From Picocystis sp. L7 (taxonomy: Eukaryota > Chlorophyta > Picocystophyceae > Picocystales > Picocystaceae): DNA of 64,000 bases. The position numbers and the translations under genes were made by a program. Of the stretch, positions 41,057 to 50,533 are shown in pieces; position 1 is the first letter of the stretch, and each line of letters starts with the position of its first letter. A model generated the notes under the pieces. It did no database searches. It worked only from the letters and a program-made list of their open reading frames with translations, and was not told the origin of the DNA. The DNA lies in NCBI GenBank assembly GCA_020975725.1, contig QXJR01000008.1, forward strand, positions 682,001-746,000, given 5' to 3'.

Positions 41057-41728
41057 CTACCTCATGTTCACTTCAACTGCATCGCGGTACCACCATCGGT
41101 CGTCTTCAAAAATGTATCTACTTCTCTCTTCCATGGCAACAGTTGGAGGTCCCGAAAACTTTTCAAACGTCGCGATAAATGTAACAAAGGCTTCTTTGTC
41201 AGAAGCATTGTCGACCCCAACAGGCATGAACCCTGTGAACTTGACTTGGTCACATATAGCTTTGACTTCCTTTTCGTACTTGCCACTCTTCAAGTCAGGA
41301 TTCATGGGGTGGTTGGTTTTCACCAGAAAATCGGTGCATCCTTTGACATAAGCGGAGTACCTTGCTCGTGCCAGTGTCAATGGGTTGGGCGCCCAAGTCT
41401 GGAATTTGTGCAGTGGTTCGCAGCATTGTCTGTACGTCGCCGATCTACCTTCTCCCCCTCCACATGGACACTTTTCCATCCACCCGTGATTCTCTGGAAG
41501 CCAGAGCGTCTCCTCCGGTCTTTCCCTTCGGTTGTCCATGACGTCTTGCAACCGTGCTCTCGACGTCTCCTTTCTGGACGAGTTTCCATGCCCATCCCCG
41601 TTTTTCTTGTCTTCGCCGAACCCACGTCCACCTCCACTGGATCCTGCACGACATGTTCTCTCCTTTCTCTTCTTCCCTCCATCGATGGAACGAATGGAAG
41701 GTCGATTCCCAAGCGTTGCGACGTGCAT
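41057..41728 (-). CDS. YchJ/UPF0225-like SEC-C and NTF2-fold protein
   Basis: The C-terminal 140 residues match the bacterial YchJ family: a SEC-C-type metal-binding start CPCGGGEG followed by QCCEPLH, then LARARYSAYVKGCTDFLVKTNHP, the NTF2-like domain, and the end FEDDRWWYRDA. Function in bacteria is unknown; SEC-C motifs bind zinc and often nucleoprotein partners. The ATG at 41728 is the first in frame; about 85 residues before the domain are low-complexity and may be an extension or partly noncoding, in which case MEKCPCGG could be the true start. It borders the ATPase array. Confidence 0.75.
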   Translation of the reverse strand: MHVATLGNRPSIRSIDGGKKRKERTCRAGSSGGGRGFGEDKKNGDGHGNSSRKETSRARLQDVMDNRRERPEETLWLPENHGWMEKCPCGGGEGRSATYRQCCEPLHKFQTWAPNPLTLARARYSAYVKGCTDFLVKTNHPMNPDLKSGKYEKEVKAICDQVKFTGFMPVGVDNASDKEAFVTFIATFEKFSGPPTVAMEERSRYIFEDDRWWYRDAVEVNMR

Positions 41729-41846
41729 CTTCCAAGCCGACACCTTCGTCTGAACCCATCCCTCGAGCACGGGTTAACTTCGTAGTTAAACCGAAGGCAG
41801 GGGTCCGAAGGGGGTCCATTTCCCCATCCTCGGGTGGGCAACGGGA

Positions 41847-42568
41847 TCCCCCTTTGTGGGTTCCTTTGGATTGGGGTCGGGTCGCCCCGGTACGGGTGGG
41901 GGTGTGCAGGGTGGACATCCACACCCACCACCTGCTTGGATCCTCCTGCATCCTATCCCATCCATCAAGACCATGGCATTGGATGCATCCTGAAGCGACA
42001 GTGGCACCCACGTCGCATGGAACCAAGCAGGAAGGACGCCAGGGAACATCACCTGGACGCAGGCACAGGCCTGAAATCCACGAAACACCTTGGAAGGGGG
42101 CCGAGGACATCCTTCCCTGTCCTTCGGACGCGTGACCGACCTTCATGCCGTCGATGACAGACCAAACGAGGACAACCGGAGCAATCCAACACCAACTGAA
42201 TGCCAACAGCCTCGGCAACGTCGTCCACACCACAAGACGACGCCGAAAGCGTGTGTGCAGGGTCGCCCATGCAAACCATCGATGAAATGGGCGGTGCGAT
42301 GGGATCCAAGGGCACAGGGCGCAGCTGGCAGGATCTCCCGAGAGCTCTTCAGAGGGGAACGTTCAATATACCGTCCAAGGAGAGGAACCCCCAGGCACTC
42401 GGAGGTTGTCTTTGGATTGGCTTCACCAGGTAGAACGATGAGAACCGCAAAGAAAACATTGAAACTTGCGTTTCAAATTACCGCTACCCTGCCCTCCCCC
42501 TGCCATGCGTTTTGTGTGCTTCTGATGTTCATGGGAATGGGGAGGGGATGTGGGTTGTACATGCACCT
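41847..42568. repeat. R module, copy 1 (empty sites for both insertions)
   Basis: About 720 bp starting CCCCCTTTGTGGGTTCCTTT, lying 3' of ParA-1. It holds the uninterrupted CTGG (42325-42328) and CCT (42566-42568) that are the target sites of the LTR-like and Crypton-like insertions in copy 2. Short frames on both strands are conserved between copies only because the DNA is; no function recognised. Confidence 0.85.
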
Positions 42569-42941
42569 GTTTCCAGGCATCATCACCACCAAACTTTGGC
42601 TGTCATAGTGGGGTGGGTGAACAGCGTAGTGGGGGTCGCTTGTCTTCTGTTTTGGATAATTGGGGGAGGCCCATCATCGCGCATCACAGGGCAGATGGAT
42701 AGAACAAGAACCTCAGAAGGTAGTAACTGGACATCCAAACCAACCGTACCAGTCCAGCAGGATGCGTCGGCAAGACTCTGTGGCAAAAAAAAACAAATCA
42801 CGGAATATGAATAACAGGAGAGATGCGTATGATGTCCAGTTCCGCACGGTAGGCTGAAGACAGTTGTTGTGCTGATACTTGGTAACACAATGAATGGCTA
42901 AAGCTTCGACTGGTGCAAAGGTTTTCAGAACAAGAAACAGG

Positions 42942-44147
42942 TCAGAGCCGCTGAACAACAGCTTCAACTGTCTCTTGGATCACCCGAAGTGTGTCCGTTC
43001 CCACAGGGCCAACGTCGTTGGGGCGGTTCTTCAGCTTGTAGGCTTTATTGGCCACAATGCACACAAAAGGAATTCCGCCAAGGTGACTGATCTTGGTTGC
43101 CAGAGCAGGGAAGTTGTAGAAACAGGTCACGAACCTTGAAGCAAAATCATTTGTACTCTGAATGGACAAATTGTCGTCAAAGAATCGCCTGTAGTCAGTG
43201 CACACGCCCTTGTAGCATCTGTAGTACATATCATCAGAGATCTCCGCCATGTTTTTCTGAACGGCGCTGACAGGGGAGAATGGAAGCGTTGCGTCTTTTC
43301 CCGTCGAGTCCTCGTGAAGCGCCACCTCCTTCTGGTTAAGCTTGTCCACTCGGTTGAACAATACCATGTGTATTCTGCCTGTAAGCATTTCTTGGCTCAA
43401 CTTTGGCAGGGTTGGAAAGAAAGCGTTGACTGGATCATTGTAAAGACGCAAGTAGTCTGACCACTTCTCAGTCACAACTATCACCAAGCGTTTGGCAGCC
43501 AGCAAGGCCACCAAAGATGGGCCTCTTTCGCACAATTCGGCATCGGTGTCGAAGAAAACTACCCAGTCGCCCTTTAATCGAAGCACAGCATCGTGGAGCA
43601 CCCTTCCTGCCTTGATCCAGTCGTCCGTATTTGCTTTCTTGCTCATCTCAATCGCCGTCTGAGGGGGCGGGTCTCCAAAAAGTGGTCGGCTTACCCGTCC
43701 AGTTGGGAGATTTGCACCACCCCCGCTGAGCCACAAGTTCTCAGGCATCTGCTGCTCTTCTTGGCTATAATTAGACACTTGTACACAGTGATTCATGACA
43801 TCTATGTTGCCGTCATCCAGTACCATTCCTCTGAACCTTCCTGTCAAAGAATCGTCGGACACACGGATCTTCAATATTGTCATCAATAGTCCTGCCATGG
43901 TCTGTTCCACGGGTATGGTCTTCAAATTCTGGGAACCAGCCGTGCTTGCAGTTGGTTCCCTCTCGAGAGGTTCCTGCGTCCCCCCAAGCAGGTACTGAGA
44001 CACATCTCCATGGGCACTGCAGTCCAGTACCAACACCTTTTTGTCCGGATTGGCCTTGGCGTAGGCGGTGGCAACTTGAAAGAGACAGAAGGACTTTCCC
44101 GTCCCCCCTCGGTTGTTGACGAAGGCGTAACTGCTCACCACCGGCAT
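42942..44147 (-). CDS. ParA/MinD-like deviant-Walker ATPase, copy 1
   Basis: 401 residues, ATG at 44147. The N-terminus has a deviant Walker A NNRGGTGKS (residues 11-19) and a second motif VLVLDCSAHGDVS (38-50) matching the D-x-D/Q region of the ParA/Soj/MinD family; VVFFDTDAE (Asp near 200) is the Walker B-like site. The first lysine of KGGxGK[ST], which acts across the dimer, is Arg here. In bacteria these ATPases dimerise on DNA or membranes to segregate plasmids or place division sites. The role in this alga is unknown, and a transferred plasmid- or bacterium-derived origin is inferred. The C-terminal half (LLAAKRLVIVVTEKWSDYLRLYNDP and later) matches its paralogues only. Downstream is R copy 1. 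Confidence 0.85.
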   Translation of the reverse strand: MPVVSSYAFVNNRGGTGKSFCLFQVATAYAKANPDKKVLVLDCSAHGDVSQYLLGGTQEPLEREPTASTAGSQNLKTIPVEQTMAGLLMTILKIRVSDDSLTGRFRGMVLDDGNIDVMNHCVQVSNYSQEEQQMPENLWLSGGGANLPTGRVSRPLFGDPPPQTAIEMSKKANTDDWIKAGRVLHDAVLRLKGDWVVFFDTDAELCERGPSLVALLAAKRLVIVVTEKWSDYLRLYNDPVNAFFPTLPKLSQEMLTGRIHMVLFNRVDKLNQKEVALHEDSTGKDATLPFSPVSAVQKNMAEISDDMYYRCYKGVCTDYRRFFDDNLSIQSTNDFASRFVTCFYNFPALATKISHLGGIPFVCIVANKAYKLKNRPNDVGPVGTDTLRVIQETVEAVVQRL

Positions 44148-45079
44148 GGTGAAGGGATCCCTGGGCGAGGTGCAGGCGCACGTCCGCGACAGTCACGTAG
44201 AACTGATGGTACGATCCTCCCCGATCGAATGGATAGGATCGCCTGCACGTGGACACGCCCCATTCGTCTCTCTCGAACGACACAGTTGTGGTTGTGGGGA
44301 ATCCACCTGGAAGGTACCCGCACGTGCATCGTTTCGAAGGAAGCTCCAGGGTCGCATCCGCCCCACACTCTTCCACCCCGGGGTCGATCGTTCTGGGGCG
44401 TGGATAGGAACGAAACCACCTCTTCCATCGTCAGGGGACGTTGTAAGACACCATCCAATGGGAACGAAACCGGGGAGAAGGATCGACCCCGGACTGGAAA
44501 AAGCGTCCCCTTTCGTCCAAACCAGAAGGAAAAAGGACCCCCGAGTCGATCGAAAAGGTACGAACAGACGCGATCCAAGCAGACGTCGAAAGCGGAAAGA
44601 AAGACCCAACCACAGAGTGTGCTTTCCGCGTTTTTCCCTACAAGCACGACCCCGTACTGGCAACAAAGGGACATAAACGTAGGAGGCCAACCACGTACAT
44701 CGATTGGCCACTCCAACTTGGCAAATGTGGCCGGAACAGTGTTCCCTCCTCCGTTGCTCGAAGGAATTGAAACTCATTTGATTCAATCCATGTTGACGCT
44801 TCATGCAGCTATGCGGGCGCTAGAGAAGGTAAAAAACGGGGGGCGTCGAATCGACATGATCATTTCCTGTCCATTTTGACACTTACAACGTGACAGTCAA
44901 CCACATTGTCCTCCAGGGTGAGCCCGAGTCTTCGTGCCTTCGACGCATACTTCGATTCGAATGAAACAATGCCTCTTCGAGCTTCGCACGCATCCATCGA
45001 AATCCGCGGATGCTTCCGTTCCCGAGATCGTTCATTTGGCATACGAAAGGGATGGCCGTCTTATTACAACCTTTTACTG
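44148..45079. repeat. 5' flank of ParA-1, duplicated in unit 2
   Basis: Upstream sequence of ParA-1, repeated almost exactly at 50534-51465; its first 470 bp recur at 53763-54225. Long open frames on both strands arise from the base composition and are not called. A 60-codon minus-strand frame at 44860-45042 (MPNERSRERKHPRI at its start) is kept in both full copies; its reality is doubtful. The promoter of the ParA gene should lie here. Confidence 0.8.
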
Positions 45080-46327
45080 TCCCCCTTTATGGGTTCCTTT
45101 GGATTGGGGTCGGGTCGCCCCGGTACGGGTGGGGGTGTGCAGGGTGGACATCCACACCCACCACCTGCTTGGATCCTCCTGCATCCTATCCCATCCATCA
45201 TGTCCATGGCATTGGATGCATCCTGAAGCGACAGTGGCACTCACGTCGCATGGAACCAAGCAGGAAGGACGCCAGGGAACATCACCTGGACGCAGGCACA
45301 GGCCTGAAATCCACGAAACACCTTGGAAGGGGACCGAGGACATCCTTCCCTGTCCTTCGGACGCGTGACCGACCTTCATGCCGTCGATGGCAGACCAAAC
45401 GAGGACAACCGGAGCAATCCAACACCAACTGAATGCCAACGGCCTCGGCAAGGTCGTCCACACCACAAGACGACGCCGAAAGCGTGTGTGCAGGGTCGCC
45501 CATGCAAACCATCGATGAAGTGGGCGGTGCGATCGGATCCAAGGGCACAGGGCGCAGCTGGTGTAGGCCCCACAGGCCCTATGCATGAGAGGGCCCCTTC
45601 GAACCCCTCTCCAAGTTGGGTCGAGACCTGCTCCGGTCAGGACCCTTGTAGTAAGGGGACTCGCCCCTTACTAAGGGACCTCCCCATCGAGGACTCAAAC
45701 GGAACAGACCGGGATTGAAGGGTTGTGGTGCTTGGAATCCCTTCCCTCAATCCCTTCTAGAAGGTAGGGCTGGGGCAACTCAACGGTGGCGATGCGACGG
45801 ACAGGCCAGGGTCGCTTGGAAACGACCCTTCGGGACCATCCAATGCATCGCCCGCCCCCCACGTGGGCAGTTGGGGAGCCCCGCCAGGCTGTCTTCAACC
45901 ACCCTTGAGCGGTTGAGAGAGAGGTAGACCCCTAGGTCCCTCCCCTTGTCTTTATGGTTCACTTGCTTTTTCTTCGGAAGCGCTACCGCCTTCCCAACGC
46001 CTCCTCCACTTCGCGACCTTCAGACGACGCTCTTTTCGGTGCTGGTGAGACCCTGAGCACGTGCCACATCAGTCGGACGCTACACTGGCAGGATCTCCCG
46101 AGAGCTCTTCAGAGGGGAACGTTCAATATACCGTCCAAGGAGAGGAACTCCCAGGCACTCGGAGGTTGTCTTTGGATTGGCTTCACCAGGTAGAACGATG
46201 AGAACCGCAAAGAAAACATTGAAACTTGCGTTTCAAATTACCGCTACCGTGCCCTCCCCCTGCCATGCGTTTCGTGTGCTTCTGCTGTTCATGGGTATAG
46301 GGAGGGATGTGGGTTGTACATGCACCT
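45080..46327. repeat. R module, copy 2, split by an LTR-like insertion
   Basis: Second R module: 45080-45561 and 46085-46327 are homologous to copy 1, separated by the inserted element at 45562-46084. The right end stops abruptly after GCACCT where the Crypton-like element begins; the homology resumes at 48955. Confidence 0.88.
45562..46084. mobile_element. Solo-LTR-like element, 523 bp
   Basis: Starts TGTAGGCCCC and ends GGACGCTACA, giving TGTAG/CTACA terminal inverted pentamers, and is flanked by CTGG on both sides (45558-45561 and 46085-46088). The uninterrupted CTGG exists in copies 1 and 3 of the module, so borders are exact. TG...CA ends and a 4-bp target duplication are the LTR-retrotransposon signature; no internal region is present, so it reads as a solo LTR, whole as such. 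It is younger than the unit duplication, since copy 3 lacks it. A short TIR transposon is the alternative. Confidence 0.7.
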
Positions 46328-46379
46328 TTCTCCCAACATTTTGTAACCCGGATTCCAAAATCCCCTATTGAATGGCCCG

Positions 46380-46404
46380 TTTTTGTAACGATTCGTTATA
46401 AAAA
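46380..46404. promoter_or_regulatory. Palindromic site 1 of the Crypton-like element
   Basis: TTTTTGTAACG, a 3-base spacer, then CGTTATAAAAA: two inverted 11-base arms with one mismatch. Related sites lie at 46498 and 48914. The layout resembles recombinase or repressor binding sites; function is inferred. Confidence 0.5.
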
Positions 46405-46497
46405 GTTGATTCACGAGGGGATGGATCCCGCCCCATTCTCCCTATCGAAACGACCTCCTTTCCTTTTGTCCGTTTTTCCATCGATCGATGGCTCAAC

Positions 46498-46524
46498 TTT
46501 TTGTAACGAGATCCTTACAAAAAA
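46498..46524. promoter_or_regulatory. Palindromic site 2 of the Crypton-like element
   Basis: TTTTTGTAACG then, after a short spacer, CCTTACAAAAA. It lies about 110 bases before the recombinase start codon, so it could be an operator of that gene. Confidence 0.5.
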
Positions 46525-46620
46525 AGATATCGATCGAATCGATCGAAAATCTCGAGGGCCGAAGGAAAAGGTATCGATGGATCGATCCGGAGGAGGGACC
46601 AAACGAAGTATCCGTTGGCG

Positions 46621-48573
46621 ATGGCGTCGACCGACCTTCCGGAGTCACCGCGTCCGGATGGTGAGCCTCTAAGTATGCAACTTGGCGGTGAAGGTGGACA
46701 ACGACTTCAGCCTTCACTTGTGAGGGAGATCCAACGCAACAGCAAATCCGAAAAGACTCGAAAGGCATATCTTGGAATGAACAAACGATTTGTGGCATGG
46801 GCGGTTGACAACTTCGAAAGCTTATCTTCTTGGCAAAGTAACGGGTTCATAACGGACAACTGGAGAGCATCATTGCAATTGATGGATGAAAAGGAACGCG
46901 TGGCTACAATTAAGAACACTTTGTTGCAGGCAGAAGGGATGGAGGAGAGTGCTCTCACTGACAAGATCAATTTGGATTGCCTTCACTTCCATGCATGGGC
47001 AATGTTCCTTTCGCAACAAAGAAAGCGAGACATTGAAGGTCGAGAAACTTACCTTCGGACTTATGGAAATTATAGAAGTGCATTGAAGCACCTCTATCGT
47101 TGTGCTGATAGCCCTCTTCCCGAATGGTTCAATGAACAAGTAACCGAATATATGAATGCATTGAGAAGGATGTCGGCACAAGAACGAGGAGTCGACCCAA
47201 ATACGACGCATGAAAGGGGGAAAATGGCATTACCATACCAACTCTATTGTGCTATGTCAAAGAAGCTATTGATGGAAGGAGTTTTGGGTGCAATGCTCAT
47301 CCATGTTTTCTCGTGGAATTTGTCATCACGTGCCCATAGCACATGTGGACTCTGCCTTTCTCACTTGCAGCGGGAGAATGACGGTCTAAAAGTGTACATA
47401 CCACATCAGAAAAATGACCAAGATGGTGAGAAACAAGGGAGATTCCCCAAGCATGTTTACTCCAATCCGACCACTCCTGAAATTTGTCCTTTGTTTTGCT
47501 TGTCCGCATACTTGGCATGCCCAGATGTAGGTCAAGATGGCAATGCCATATTTCCCCATGCCAACATCTATGCGGCTCACTCGGCTCACATGGAGCGGTT
47601 CAAGCAGAAAAACAAAGACATGTTGCAATGCTATGGCTTGGAACCAAGTGACATTGGCACCCATTCAAATAGAAAGGGCTCCAGCACATATGTTACTTCC
47701 GGTATCACAAATGGCCCCTCGATGATGAGTATTTGTAACTGTGCCGGTTGGGATACGGGCAAAGTCCTCGGGACGTACCTGCGATACGAATCAGCAGGTG
47801 ATCAGTATATCGGACGGATCGTGGCAGGCCACGCCCCATCAAGTGGTTCCCGATTTGCTCAGTTACCTCCGCATTTCTCACCTGGTGTGGACACCGCCAT
47901 CGTTCGAAGGCTTGCCCGGTTGACCTTCCCGGCATTTGGAAAGACGCTGGCATTAGATGCTGTCCGGGAGCATCTTCTCGCTACTCTGCTGTTTCATGAA
48001 AGTTGGATCCATGAGACCCTTCCTCTTGTCCATCCTTTGCGCAATATCCCTTTGTGGAAGGACAGCAGCAAGGTATGCGCCAAAGAGTTTGTGAGCGCTG
48101 ACTCCAATCGTGACCGATGGGGTAATCACATCAGTCCAACCGGTATTCCAATGAATCTGCACATCCTGAGCCATTGCGAGGATGCTGCAGCAAGCTTGCA
48201 CACACTGAAGGATGACATGCGTGCTGTGGTCCTTCAGTGCATGCAGGAGAGAGACATGCAGTGTGGCAACATCACTCAAGCAACAATCCAAGTAGCTATG
48301 AACGAGATCGTCACTCCGCTGGTCCAACGAATGGACGATCTCGTTCAAGCACGGCAAGCAGAAGGTCTGGTAGAGGCGCACCAGGCCGATGGAGCACTTG
48401 GCCTGCTTCGACTGCCAGCATCATCCATCCAGTTGCCCACGAAGCTGACAGTACGCCAGGCGTGGGTCTCCTACGTTTCAGGTGACCTCCCCTGGATGCG
48501 TTTGAGTACAACCCATGTCAGCAGGAAGCAACGACCACACCTCGCAGACTTACACTACCTGATGAAGGTTTGA
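46621..48573 (+). CDS. Crypton-type tyrosine recombinase
   Basis: 650 residues from the ATG at 46621. The N-terminal half has a helical SAM-like DNA-binding region (SEKTRKAYLGMNKRFVAW). The catalytic set is complete: Arg in LSSRAHST (about 237), Lys in HQKNDQ (264), HxxR in GTHSNRKG (348/351), Trp in CAGWDTG (377) and the nucleophile Tyr in TYLRYES (389). The C-terminal region (VRQAWVSYVSGD onward) resembles the start of the GCR1_C-type DNA-binding domain that closes fungal Cryptons. The frame stops at a TGA (48571-48573) but is open for 70 more codons with helical, basic content, so either the gene recently lost its end or stops here naturally. The catalytic domain looks intact. Confidence 0.85.
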   Translation: MASTDLPESPRPDGEPLSMQLGGEGGQRLQPSLVREIQRNSKSEKTRKAYLGMNKRFVAWAVDNFESLSSWQSNGFITDNWRASLQLMDEKERVATIKNTLLQAEGMEESALTDKINLDCLHFHAWAMFLSQQRKRDIEGRETYLRTYGNYRSALKHLYRCADSPLPEWFNEQVTEYMNALRRMSAQERGVDPNTTHERGKMALPYQLYCAMSKKLLMEGVLGAMLIHVFSWNLSSRAHSTCGLCLSHLQRENDGLKVYIPHQKNDQDGEKQGRFPKHVYSNPTTPEICPLFCLSAYLACPDVGQDGNAIFPHANIYAAHSAHMERFKQKNKDMLQCYGLEPSDIGTHSNRKGSSTYVTSGITNGPSMMSICNCAGWDTGKVLGTYLRYESAGDQYIGRIVAGHAPSSGSRFAQLPPHFSPGVDTAIVRRLARLTFPAFGKTLALDAVREHLLATLLFHESWIHETLPLVHPLRNIPLWKDSSKVCAKEFVSADSNRDRWGNHISPTGIPMNLHILSHCEDAAASLHTLKDDMRAVVLQCMQERDMQCGNITQATIQVAMNEIVTPLVQRMDDLVQARQAEGLVEAHQADGALGLLRLPASSIQLPTKLTVRQAWVSYVSGDLPWMRLSTTHVSRKQRPHLADLHYLMKV

Positions 48574-48783
48574 TTGGACGAGGTCCAGCATCGAGGCGAG
48601 TGGGACGGTCGGTCGATCATTTCTGCACATCGAGCAAACGAGGTGTTCGATCGCATCAAAGACGCAGTGCCACATGCGTCCCGCAACGGTCGCAAGTTAT
48701 CCTTGCGTACGGCTGCCACGTACCTGCGAAAGATTGAGAAAGAACGGGCGGAAGGTGGCGACACCGGCCGAGGACGTGCGTGA
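48574..48783 (+). other. In-frame open extension after the recombinase stop
   Basis: Directly after the recombinase TGA the same frame runs on for 69 codons (VFDRIKDAVPHASRNGRKLS, then TAATYLRKIEKERAE), helical and basic as expected for the end of a DNA-binding domain. It may be the former C-terminus or a region reached by read-through. Confidence 0.4.
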
Positions 48784-48913
48784 CGTCGTCCGTTGCCTGG
48801 ATCGACCGATTGACCTTCCCCTTGGTCCCGAACGTGCAGAGCAGCCTTCGATCAACCGATATCAGCCCTCCCCATCCCCATCGATATCTACGGGTCGAGA
48901 TCCCGATTCAACG

Positions 48914-48938
48914 TTTTGTAACGATATCGTTACAAAAA
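48914..48938. promoter_or_regulatory. Palindromic site 3 of the Crypton-like element
   Basis: TTTTGTAACG, spacer ATAT, CGTTACAAAA: a perfect 10-base inverted repeat only 16 bases inside the right end of the element. The best candidate for a recombinase core site. Confidence 0.6.
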
Positions 48939-49327
48939 CTTGAGGCACTACCCTGTTTCCAGGCATCATCACCACCAAACTTTGGCTGTCATAGTGGGGT
49001 GGGTGAACAGCGTAGTGGGGGTCGCTTGTCTTCTGTTTTGGATAATTGGGGGAGGCCCATCATCGCGCATCACAGGGCAGATGGATAGAACAAGAACCTC
49101 AGAAGGTAGTAACTGGACATCCAAACCAACCGTACCAGTCCAGCAGGATGCGTCGGCAAGACTCTGTGGCAAAAAAAAACAAATCACGGAATATGAATAA
49201 CAGGAGAGATGCGTATGATGTCCAGTTCCGCACGGTAGGCTGAAGACAGATGTTGTGCTGATACTTGGTAACACAATGAATGGCTAAAGCTTCGACTGGT
49301 GCAAAGGTTTTCAGAACAAGAAACAGG

Positions 49328-50533
49328 TCAGAGCCGCTGAACAACAGCTTCAACTGTCTCTTGGATCACCCGAAGTGTGTCCGTTCCCACAGGGCCAACG
49401 TCGTTGGGGCGGTTCTTCAGCTTGTAGGCTTTGTTGGCCACAATGCACACAAAAGGAATTCCGCCAAGGAGACTGATCTTGGTTGCCAGAGCAGGGAAGT
49501 TGTAGAAACAGGTCACGAACCTTGAAGCAAAGTCATTTGTACTCTGAATGGACAAATTGTCGTCAAAGAATCGCCTGTAGTCAGTGCACACGCCCTTGTA
49601 GCATCTGTAGTACATATCATCAGAGATCTCCGCCATGTTTTTCTGAACGGCGCTGACAGGGGAGAATGGAAGCGTTGCGTCTTTTCCCGTCGAGTCCTCG
49701 TGAAGCGCCACCTCCTTCTGGTTAAGCTTGTCCACTCGGTTGAACAATACCATGTGTATTCTGCCTGTAAGCATTTCTTGGCTCAACTTTGGCAGGGTTG
49801 GAAAGAAAGCGTTGACTGGATCATTGTAAAGACGCAAGTAGTCTGACCACTTCTCAGTCACAACTATCACCAAGCGTTTGGCAGCCAGCAAGGCCACCAA
49901 AGATGGGCCTCTTTCGCACAATTCGGCATCGGTGTCGAAGAAAACTACCCAGTCGCCCTTTAATCGAAGCACAGCATCGTGGAGCACCCTTCCTGCCTTG
50001 ATCCAGTCGTCCGTATTTGCTTTCTTGCTCATCTCAATCGCCGTCTGAGGGGGCGGGTCTCCAAAAAGTAGTTGGCTTCCCCGTCCAGTTGGGAGATTTG
50101 CACCGCCCCCGCTGAGCCACAAGTTCTCAGGCATCTGCTGCTCTTCTTGGCTATAATTAGACACTTGTACACAGTGATTCATGACATCTATGTTGCCGTC
50201 ATCCAGTACCATTCCTCTGAACCTTCCTGTCAAAGAATCGTCGGACACACGGATCTTCAATATTGTCATCAATAGTCCTGCCATGGTCTGTTCCACGGGT
50301 ATGGTCTTCAAATTCTGGGAACCAGCCGTGCTTGCAGTTGGTTCCCTCTCGAGAGGTTCCTGCGTCCCCCCAAGCAGGTACTGAGACACATCTCCATGGG
50401 CACTGCAGTCCAGTACCAACACCTTTTTGTCCGGATTGGCCTTGGCGTAGGCGGTGGCAACTTGAAAGAGACAGAAGGACTTTCCCGTCCCCCCTCGGTT
50501 GTTGACGAAGGCGTAACTGCTCACCACCGGCAT
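49328..50533 (-). CDS. ParA/MinD-like deviant-Walker ATPase, copy 2
   Basis: 401 residues, differing from copy 1 at only about four positions: TGRGSQLLFGD for TGRVSRPLFGD, and KISLLGG for KISHLGG. The nucleotide-binding motifs are the same as in copy 1. Its 3' side is separated from its R module by the Crypton-like element. Near identity in both gene and flanks indicates a recent duplication or ongoing gene conversion. Both copies remain open, so selection or recency has kept them intact. Confidence 0.85.
   Translation of the reverse strand: MPVVSSYAFVNNRGGTGKSFCLFQVATAYAKANPDKKVLVLDCSAHGDVSQYLLGGTQEPLEREPTASTAGSQNLKTIPVEQTMAGLLMTILKIRVSDDSLTGRFRGMVLDDGNIDVMNHCVQVSNYSQEEQQMPENLWLSGGGANLPTGRGSQLLFGDPPPQTAIEMSKKANTDDWIKAGRVLHDAVLRLKGDWVVFFDTDAELCERGPSLVALLAAKRLVIVVTEKWSDYLRLYNDPVNAFFPTLPKLSQEMLTGRIHMVLFNRVDKLNQKEVALHEDSTGKDATLPFSPVSAVQKNMAEISDDMYYRCYKGVCTDYRRFFDDNLSIQSTNDFASRFVTCFYNFPALATKISLLGGIPFVCIVANKAYKLKNRPNDVGPVGTDTLRVIQETVEAVVQRL

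Larger units (their letters stand above)
46328..48954 (+). mobile_element. Crypton-like tyrosine-recombinase element, 2,627 bp
   Basis: Comparison with the empty site at 42566-42569 (GCACCT then GTTTCC) fixes the insertion between GCACCT at 46327 and GTTTCC at 48955. CCT is present at both junctions, consistent with a crossover in a 3-bp core or a short target duplication. The element carries a single tyrosine-recombinase gene, no reverse transcriptase and no terminal inverted repeats, which fits the Crypton class of DNA transposons. Palindromic TTTTGTAACG sites lie near both ends. Confidence 0.85.

Noticed and set aside
41445-42233. 262-codon minus-strand frame in the R module
   Set aside because: Frame is not kept to the same length in copies 2 and 3, and no domain is visible.
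44010-44879. 289-codon plus-strand frame, repeated at 50396 and in part at 53403
   Set aside because: Overlaps the ParA start on the other strand; its conservation simply follows the DNA duplication, and the product is low-complexity.
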